A stretch of 64,000 bases of DNA from assembly GCF_000003855.2 (NCBI RefSeq), contig NW_003101672.1, positions 948,134 through 1,012,133 of the forward strand, given 5' to 3'. The notes under the pieces were generated by a model. It saw only the letters and a program-made list of their open reading frames with translations, was not told the DNA's origin and made no database searches. The position numbers were made by a program, and so were the translations under genes. The DNA comes from Blastomyces gilchristii SLH14081 (lineage: Eukaryota; Ascomycota; Eurotiomycetes; Onygenales; Ajellomycetaceae). Shown here piece after piece: positions 56,801-64,000 of the stretch; within the stretch, counting starts at the first letter, position 1; each line of letters begins with the position of its first letter.

Positions 56801-57781
56801 GAAAATTCTCCGCAAGATATCGAGAATAATGCATGTTTCATCTAACGCTTTTGCTATTATTGTTGCCCTTTGTTACTAGTTTTCTTTGTAGTGGATTCCT
56901 TCCTGCCTACTCCGTACGATAGAAGCTGCCGGCAGTTCCCGGGGGCTTGGAAAGAAGGCATAGGCAAAACCTTGGAAAAGTGGACTAGCTTATTATGGTA
57001 GTTAGTTGATGCTGGAGAATTGGCCTTCCCGCTAGTAACTTAACTTACTTGCCATCGTTGCGAGCTCAGTCCGGGGCAGTTGTCAGCCTTTGTCTTGGAA
57101 AGGATTTGTCGCAGAATCATCATCATCATCATCATCAAGGCGCCCGGGACATTTCAAAACCCACCCAAGATTTCCTCCCATGTTGGTTTTGGCGTATGTG
57201 AGCAGCCAACCTGAGCAGTGATTTGTCGCCGATTGGGGACGGACTTGCTCCAGGCGGCCCCGCGCGTGGTGGAACCCCGGCCGGGAGCAGTGGAGTTGGC
57301 CATGCTAGACCCATTTAAAGTACAGAGCACTAGTGTCATCAGTCAGAGGGCGGGTACCGTAACTCGGGATCACATTCCGGGAAATACCCTAGCGCACTTA
57401 GACTTTAAAGCCGGGGCCAGGCCTATTTAAGCCCTAGTTAGTTGATGAAGTCATCATACAGGCCAAGGATGCCGGGCAAAGCCTATTTCGCCAATTTGCT
57501 GCCCCTTTGTAAAACTTCATCCCTTTTATAACTTATAACTACCGGATGGGTTTGCCAAATCTTCTCGTCTGACTGATACTCATCTCAACTCAACTCGCTC
57601 CGTCCAAGTCACTGCGGGTTCATTATCCCGTCTTATTGGTAGATTGATCTCCTCCTCCCTACGACATTGATTCACTCTATATACTATCTAATCAACTCCT
57701 CCTAGTTACTGTACGTCGACGACTGCAACTTCTTCTATCATAACATACACACTCTTCCCATTCGTTGTCTACACACACACC
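53806..57781. other. Four-kilobase intergenic region upstream of alternative oxidase
   Basis: No recognisable gene. Contents include AT-rich stretches near 54395-54420, a TGCATGCA tandem at 55814-55839, a (ATT)n tract at 56474-56493, and an (ATC)n tract at 57117-57138. A 68-codon frame at 55922-56128 (minus) is unsupported. The last 250 bp are pyrimidine-rich with ACTC/CTCC repeats, consistent with the oxidase promoter and leader. Confidence 0.5.
55814..55839 (+). repeat. (TGCA)n tetranucleotide repeat
   Basis: About six tandem TGCA units, self-complementary, so it can form a hairpin. Confidence 0.8.
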
Positions 57782-59033
57782 ATGTATTCGACCTCAGCAG
57801 GACCCACGAGGATCATAATGACTTGCTCTGCCCCATCAATGCTGCGAGGCGCCCTGATGCGTCCTCCAACCTCGACTATGAACACCCTGAGAGTCAGCCC
57901 CATGCTATACCATTACACCGCCGCCTCAAATCCTAGCAACACAAGATATTTCACATCAACTACTCGTCGGCGTATTAAAGAATTCTTTGCTGCTCCGAAG
58001 CAAACGGATCATATTATCGCATCGATGACGACATGGAAACATCCAGTGTAGGTTTATCGTTGTTTTTAATTCGTTTGTAATATTATTTTCGTACTCAAGA
58101 AAAGAGAAGTCACTAAAAAGTCCATTCCTCTTTCTTAGATTCACTGAACAACAAATGAAAGATATCGCCATCGCACATCGAGAGGCCAAGAATTGGTCGG
58201 ATTGGGTTGCCCTAGGCACCGTTCGTGCCCTGCGCCGGGCTACAGATCTCGCAACTGGCTATAGACACCCCTTAGCCGGGAAACAGGAAAAAGAAATCCC
58301 AGAAAAATTCCAGATGACGGAAAGGAAATGGATCGTCCGTTTTATTTTCCTGGAAACAGTCGCTGGCGTTCCCGGAATGGTTGGCGGTATGCTTCGTCAT
58401 CTCCGTAGCTTGAGACGCATGAAGCGTGATAACGGCTGGTAAGTGGCTTGCCTTCAATCCATTGATTGTGCCCCCAAAAGTCACCGAGACTAATTAATCC
58501 GTCTGTTGTGTTCGTGTTCCAGGATCGAAACACTCTTAGAAGAAGCCTACAATGAGCGCATGCACCTGCTCTCCTTCCTAAAACTCGCAGAGCCAGGATG
58601 GTTCATGCGACTAATGGTCCTAGGAGCCCAGGGCGTCTTTTTCAACAGCTTCTTCATCTCCTACCTGATTTCCCCGCGCACCTGCCACCGCTTCGTCGGA
58701 TACCTTGAAGAGGAGGCTGTCATGACATACACCCACGCAATCAAGGACCTCGAAGCGGGCAAGCTCCCCAACTGGGCTAATCAGCCGGCTCCGGATATTG
58801 CCGTCGAATACTGGAAGATGCCAGAGGGAAAGAGGACAATTCTCGACTTGCTATATTACATCCGTGCCGATGAGGCGAAACATCGCGAAGTCAACCACAC
58901 GTTGGCGAACTTGAAGCAATGTGTGGATCCGAATCCGTACGCGGCCAAGTACGATAATCCCGACCGGCCCCATCCTACCAAGTCGGCTGAGATCGTCAAG
59001 CCCACTGGCTGGGAACGGGATGAAGTCATCTAA
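57782..59033 (+). CDS. aox1: Alternative oxidase, mitochondrial, three exons
   Basis: Cyanide-insensitive ubiquinol oxidase of the mitochondrial inner membrane; it passes electrons from ubiquinol to oxygen without pumping protons. Exons 57782-58047, 58139-58438 and 58523-59033 give about 358 aa with matching phases (introns 91 and 84 bp). The N-terminus is Ser/Thr/Arg-rich without acids ([13 protein letters not shown]), a typical import peptide. All di-iron ligands are in place: [20 protein letters not shown] (Glu), the splice-spanning [20 protein letters not shown] (Glu, His), [17 protein letters not shown] (Glu) and [18 protein letters not shown] (Glu, His). Two hydrophobic patches for membrane attachment are present. 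The length is normal for fungi. Regulation is usually by respiratory or oxidative stress; no confirmed operator is seen. Confidence 0.96.
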
Positions 59034-59218
59034 ATCCGGGGCGAGATCTTCTTATCGCTTTGGCCAATTCGACTACAAGGCGCCCGCTGATCTGGACTGG
59101 CTGCCGTGGCAATAACGACCCACCATTTCTACTAATACAGTAAACCGATAACTTATCGTCGACCGGGGAACTTAGAACACGCCTAGGCGAAGCCTGTAGT
59201 TTCTTTTCTTTTCTAGTC

Positions 59219-59219
<1 letters not shown>

Positions 59220-59258
<39 letters not shown>
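59220..59258 (+). repeat. Poly-T tract
   Basis: About 39 consecutive T just downstream of the alternative oxidase stop codon, probably within its 3' untranslated region. Confidence 0.85.
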
Positions 59259-59259
<1 letters not shown>

Positions 59260-60475
59260 ACACTTGCATTTTTCTGTGATACCCCGTCTCTCATCTCCAT
59301 TCATTTTACAAATAAAATAAACGGCGACAACATCATTTAAGATTATCGGACGGGGGAAGTTTATTTTGAGCGGTTACAAAAACCCAGAAAAAGGGTGGTT
59401 TTTTTTATTAGGGTTCCTCTGAGAGTTTTTGCATTACTGGTTCACCTTTGGTGGGAGGGGCGTTGCTGCTGCTTTTTGATTCTATATATCTATATATCTA
59501 TATATTAGATGCTCTTTTCATTCTTTTCATCACTCTTGTTTTTCTGCAATATAAATGAATCCAAGAGTTTCAATGTCACAAGAGTGTTGTTTATACAGGC
59601 GCCATTTGCATGACTGCAACCGCTGCAAATGTTGTTATTAAGCTGGCAGACGACTTCTCCCTAGAAAAGCATAGCGGAAAGGCAAGAGATAAATGAATGG
59701 CACAGCAAAACGCAGATCAAAGCGAAATTTTTTTGAAACACACAGACACTGGTCAACAGGAGCTCAGCACCATTCCCAATGATCTATCATGGATGTAGCT
59801 GGCAATGTGTATCAAGGGGATCCTATCAATGAATATCATGGTTAATAGAATCAATTGGTCACGCCTAATTTTGCCATGTGGTTAAGAATCTATCGCAATT
59901 CCAAGTCTTTCAAGTCAGGGATTTTGAGCAGCTTAGGTGAGTGAGGTGATTAAAATGATCATCTCTCAAAACCTTCATGGACAGTTTCTGAATGTGATAG
60001 AGGAGATCATAATGTCTAGTACAGATTCTTTGAGTTCCTTTTCTGAATTTCTGTGACTAGGCAGTGTTTTATTGAACTCCAGCCCGATGCTATTGAGACA
60101 ATTGGGTGTATTGAATCAGGATTTCAGCTATCCTTGAACTCCTCTACTCCGTAGAGGTATAAAAGATGGGTAAGATCTATGCCATATTCAAAGAGTAGGA
60201 TAACCACGAATTTATTAAACAAGAAAGATGTTTGTTACAACTTTAAGAAATGTATAAAGCAAATAATAATATAGCAGAAATGCATAGCATTCTTTCATAA
60301 AGAAAGCAACTCAAGGAAAAGAACACACGCAGGGAGCATTTGCTGGCAACTCTATCCAATTCTCGGCTTCGGTCAATCACGTGTCAGCTATTTCAACCTC
60401 GCTTCTTCTTTATCTCAGCGGGCTCAGACCTCTGGCTCGGTTTGAACGGGTTGCAGCATTATTATTAACTAATCC

Positions 60476-60841
60476 GGCATGACACTAACCTACTTTTGAT
60501 ACAAGTCATGTGCTCAGAGCAGATTTACAAGGATTTTTCAGATTCTTTAACTTTGACTTTCTATTACTATATATCCACATATCTTTGAGATTTGAAAATC
60601 ACCTTAGCTTATAGCTAAAGAGAAGAAGAATAGAAATATTTCTTTAATATTTCAAAAAAATCTATATTTAAGATAGATGTATACTCTTGAAAATGATCAT
60701 ATTTTTTGATCTCAGAATTTCTAAGAGCTTTTTTTTGTATGAGGAATTGGATCAAAATTCCTGTGTTCAAAAACATACTAGTCAACTTTGAGGTGATACT
60801 TCTATCCTAAGAACTTGAGATATGAATATAAAAATCAGATA
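60476..60841. repeat. Small CpG-free AT-rich patch
   Basis: 366 bp with no CG by eye and low GC, between sequence with normal CpG. It may be a short mutated repeat relic like the core at 6.2-13.6 kb, but no ends or coding relic are visible. Confidence 0.35.
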
Positions 60842-61407
60842 CGTCGCGAGAACATTGTTATTCTAAGGTTCTAAGGTGATACAGAAATGATGAATCTATG
60901 AAGTTGAGTTGGAATTCTCTTCCATACTCAGGGTACTGAGCAAATCCTTCCCGTGTTGCTAACAATCAGGAACTGTTTCTTCTCAGACGCTTTGCAAGAT
61001 ATCATCACTCACATGACCTGATTTTACTATTTGGGTTAGCTTATTGCTTATTTGAGATTAGCTCATGACATAATCATCAATCCAGTGTTAAAACAGCAAT
61101 GGATATCTGGAGAAGCGTCTGAGCTTGCTGAGATAACTTCTTCTCCGCCCGCCCATCGCGACAATTCCCTCTGCTAAAGACCCTGAAAAAAGGGGATTCT
61201 CCAGACGCAGAAACCATGTCTCGATAAGCTCATCTCTCATTTGTGAAAATTCCACTCAAACCTCGAATAGTAGCCCTCACCCTCATTTAACCCCCCCAAC
61301 CGCTTGGCTCTTGTGACTCTCCCCTTTCTTCCAGCGTCCGTTAGCTTCGACCGTTGCTGGCCCAGCGGTTGCGCTGAGTACTGAGTTTCTTGCCTATCGT
61401 TGAAAAT

Positions 61408-63780
61408 ATGGGTCTTGCCTACTGGTTCCGCAGGCTTTACTCGCTCGATACTCTTGACACGCGCTTTGTCCCGTCGAACACGCCGCTGAAGGCCGTCCTT
61501 GCTAGTGAGCCCCGGACAGCGTCCGTGGATAATGGGGTTCTAGGACACGCGGATTCGAAAGAGTTTGGGAGCGGGAATGAGGTCTGGGCAAAAGCGCAAA
61601 CTGAAACACAAACACAAACACAAACACATGCGCAATTGGGAGAAGGCCGGGTCAGTGCTCTTTCTGGCACTTCGCTGACGACATCCCCGCCAAGGTGGAA
61701 TACGGTCGAGTTTTATGTCTACTACGTCGTGATTCTTACTGCGGTGTCAATGATGTTTAAGGCTGTTTATGATGTTTCGAAGGGTGAGTTTGGGCTTTTT
61801 GAGATGTTGCCTCTGCTTTTTTCGGCTTTCGTGGGCGGAGGTTTCGCTTGCGCTGGGGTCTTGAAATAGATCATCGGAATTGGTTATTGAGCTAAATTGT
61901 TTTGTCCACTGTGGTAGAATCTCACCCGATGTATTCGAAATACTCGCATCTTTTAGACGATGGATGGATTATGGGGAGGAAAGTCGTGAGTCCAATACAC
62001 GCCTTTGGTTTATTTGACGGAGCGGGAGAGATCATGTTCCTGTTCGATACCAATGGCTGACGACCCCGCGAAGGACAATTCCGACTCACAATATGGGACC
62101 TTTCGTGATAACATTCCGTACCTCGCCCTGCTCTTGGTGATCCATCCTTTACTCCGACGAGCAATTGACACCTTCCTTCCTCCGACAACAAGCGCGAATT
62201 TGTCCTCACCTCAATCTGGTAAAATTAAGGATGATGAAAACGCTGGATATGATTCAGTAGCTGCGGACTTGCGGCTCAAACGGAGAGTCGCTTTTGATTA
62301 CTACTTCGCGCTGGTATTCATTGCCGCCTTGCATGGATTTTCAGCTCTCAAGGTTCTAGCCATTCTCGCCATTAATTATAATATCGCCACAAAACTACCA
62401 CGGGACAAGATCCCAGCGGCGACGTGGATTTTTAACATTTCCATATTATTTGCAAATGAATTGTCGAATGGGTATCGTTACGCAGATATTGCAAGATTAT
62501 TTACATCGACGTCTGCTGCCTCAAGTGCAGGGGAAGATAGTATGCTCCTTTCCTATGGGAAATGGCTTGACAGTTACGGTGGATTGATCCCAAGATGGGA
62601 CATTCTTTTCAATCTCACAGTTCTTCGGCTCATAAGCTTTAATCTGGATTATTATTGGAGCCTCGATTATCGATCGGCGAGTGCTATGGAGGTATGTCAT
62701 TTAGTTTCCAACAGAATATAATGTCTGGTCCCTCTCGCTGACGCACAAAAGAAGAAACAACTTGACCCCTCGGCCCTGTCTGAGCGGGATCGTGTGTCTA
62801 TCCCTGCCCATCGAAGCGCGTTCAACTCGACAAACTACGTCGCTTATGCTCTTTACTCTCCCCTCTACCTCACTGGTCCCATCATTACCTTCAACGACTA
62901 TATCTCCCAACAGCGCTATCCACCCGCCTCCATTACGAAATCCCGCACTATTCTCTATGGAGTTCGTTTCTTTCTCGCCCTCCTTAGCATGGAAGTAATC
63001 CTACACTACATCTACGTCGTCGCCATCTCCCAATCCTCTCCAAACTGGTCCGTTTACACGCCTTTCCAGCTCAGCATGTTAGGGTACTTCAACCTGCACC
63101 ACATCTGGCTGAAACTTCTCTTGCCCTGGCGCTTCGCTCGCCTTTGGGCACTCATCGACGGCATTGACCCACCCGAAAACATGGTCCGCTGTATGTCAGA
63201 CAATTACTCAGCTCTCGCTTTCTGGCGCGGCTGGCACCGTTCTTTCAACCGGTGGATCGTCAGATACCTCTACGTGCCGCTAGGTGGCGGCGGCAGTAGA
63301 CCTGCCAAAGCTAACCCGAGCAACGGCAACGGCAACGACAATTCTGTGGCGTCTACTTCGCCTATTGTTGCCAAAGCGCGCGGCCTCCTCAACTTCCTGC
63401 TCGTTTTCACTTTTGTCGCGCTGTGGCATGACATCAACCTCCGCCTGCTCATGTGGGGCTGGCTCATCACTCTCTTCGTCCTGCCTGAAATAATTGGCAC
63501 CGCATTGTTCCCCGCACATAAGTGGCGCGGTAGCCCGACGACGTATCGCGTGCTGTGCGGTGCGGGCACAGTGTTCAACATCTTACTGATGATGGCAGCG
63601 AATCTTGTTGGGTTTGCTTTGGGGCTTGATGGGTTGAAGGGGCTTGTTAGTGGGATTGTTGGTAGTGTGGGTGGGCTGGTGTATCTTGTAGGGGCGTGCT
63701 TGACCCTATTTGTGGGCGTGCAGGTGATGTTTGAGATTCGGGAAGAGGAGTTGAGGATGGGAATCAATATGAAGTGTTAA
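61408..63780 (+). CDS. gup1: MBOAT O-acyltransferase Gup1, four exons
   Basis: Gup1 is a multi-span endoplasmic-reticulum acyltransferase of the MBOAT family that remodels the lipid part of GPI anchors in yeast. Exons 61408-61783, 61918-61985, 62074-62691 and 62752-63780 join in phase to about 696 aa. The start MGLAYWFRRLYSLDTLDTRF matches the family opening. The 68-nt second exon supplies ESHPMYSKYSHLLDDGWIMG, and exon 3 begins DNSDSQYGTFRDNIPYLALL. Membrane helices are spread through exons 1, 3 and 4. The MBOAT active-site His is in FVALWHDINLRLLMWGWLIT, and RGWHRSFNRWIVRYLYVPLG is the upstream conserved block. Exon 1 has a Thr/Gln repeat (61606-61630). The apparent start upstream (TTG at 61390) is not an ATG. 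Confidence 0.93.
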
Positions 63781-64000
63781 GCTTTTTATGGAGTCAGGTG
63801 ATGGAAATGTGGGATATACATTTTTTTTCTAATTCATTCATATTTTCCTTAACACATTACATCGGATTTTCGTTGCATTGTATATATATTATACCAAGTT
63901 ATGCCAATAATACAGCGCATTTTTTGCGCTTCTAATCATTTCGCCTTGTGCAATCACTTCTATGACCTCGGGCCGGTTGTGACATCCGTTCAGCAATCAA
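63781..64000. other. 3' side of GUP1 to window edge
   Basis: T-rich sequence with an ATATATATTATA stretch, probably 3' untranslated region. No coding signal. Confidence 0.4.

Larger units (their letters stand above)
59034..61407. other. Intergenic region with poly-T and an AT-rich patch
   Basis: About 2.4 kb, no gene. It holds a T run of about 39 at 59220-59258 in the oxidase 3' region, a TCTATATA repeat at 59483-59505, and an AT-rich patch without any CG at 60476-60841. The last 200 bp are pyrimidine-rich, as expected for the promoter of the downstream gene. Confidence 0.5.

Noticed and set aside
57365..57379. Alternative-oxidase induction motif CGG-N7-CCG upstream of aox1
   Set aside because: The only CGG...CCG pair noticed here has nine intervening bases, not seven, so it is not the known AOD-type site.

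Overview
This window is nuclear DNA of a filamentous ascomycete. The evidence is short (55-120 bp) introns with GTAAGT/GTGAGT donors and CTAAC-type branch sites, fungal-specific genes (PKR1, KAR9, GUP1, alternative oxidase), and an AT-rich block whose damage looks like repeat-induced C-to-T mutation. Eurotiomycetes, perhaps Onygenales, fit best, but that placement is inference.

Layout. 0-5 kb: SmD1 and a GTPBP1/2-like GTPase, both on the minus strand. 6.1-16.3 kb: a nested transposon. The outer unit is a copia-like LTR element with 95-bp LTRs, a 5-bp target duplication (TATTA), a half-initiator-tRNA-type primer site and a decayed gag-like frame, but no space for pol. One of its LTRs is split by a 7.5-kb AT-rich element that has its own 19-bp inverted ends, an AT duplication and a ruined reading frame of over 1,100 codons with a relic intron. 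The AT-rich core lacks CpG for about 7.36 kb, while both ends of the inserted element keep theirs. 18.1-19.6 kb: a four-exon C2H2 protein. 19.6-25.7 kb: a 6-kb stretch without a recognisable gene. 25.7-34.6 kb: a compact gene block with PKR1, APC2, a Pof7/Hrt3-type F-box protein and an Mtm1-like mitochondrial carrier. 34.6-47.9 kb: sparse DNA rich in homopolymers and microsatellites, holding tRNA-Glu(CTC), a five-exon Cys/His-rich fungal protein and a frameshifted metallo-beta-lactamase-like pseudogene. 47.9-53.8 kb: KAR9 and a conserved-looking protein of unknown function. 57.8-63.8 kb: alternative oxidase and the MBOAT protein GUP1.

The genes do not form one pathway. They are a mosaic of housekeeping functions: splicing, translation-linked GTPase, V-ATPase assembly, APC/C and SCF ubiquitination, mitochondrial transport and respiration, spindle orientation and lipid remodelling. 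I see no biosynthetic cluster, CRISPR array or organelle sequence. The most informative region is the nested transposon, where the order of events (copia-like insertion, then insertion into its LTR, then hypermutation) can be read directly. All splice sites are manual predictions, supported by reading-phase agreement and family resemblance.
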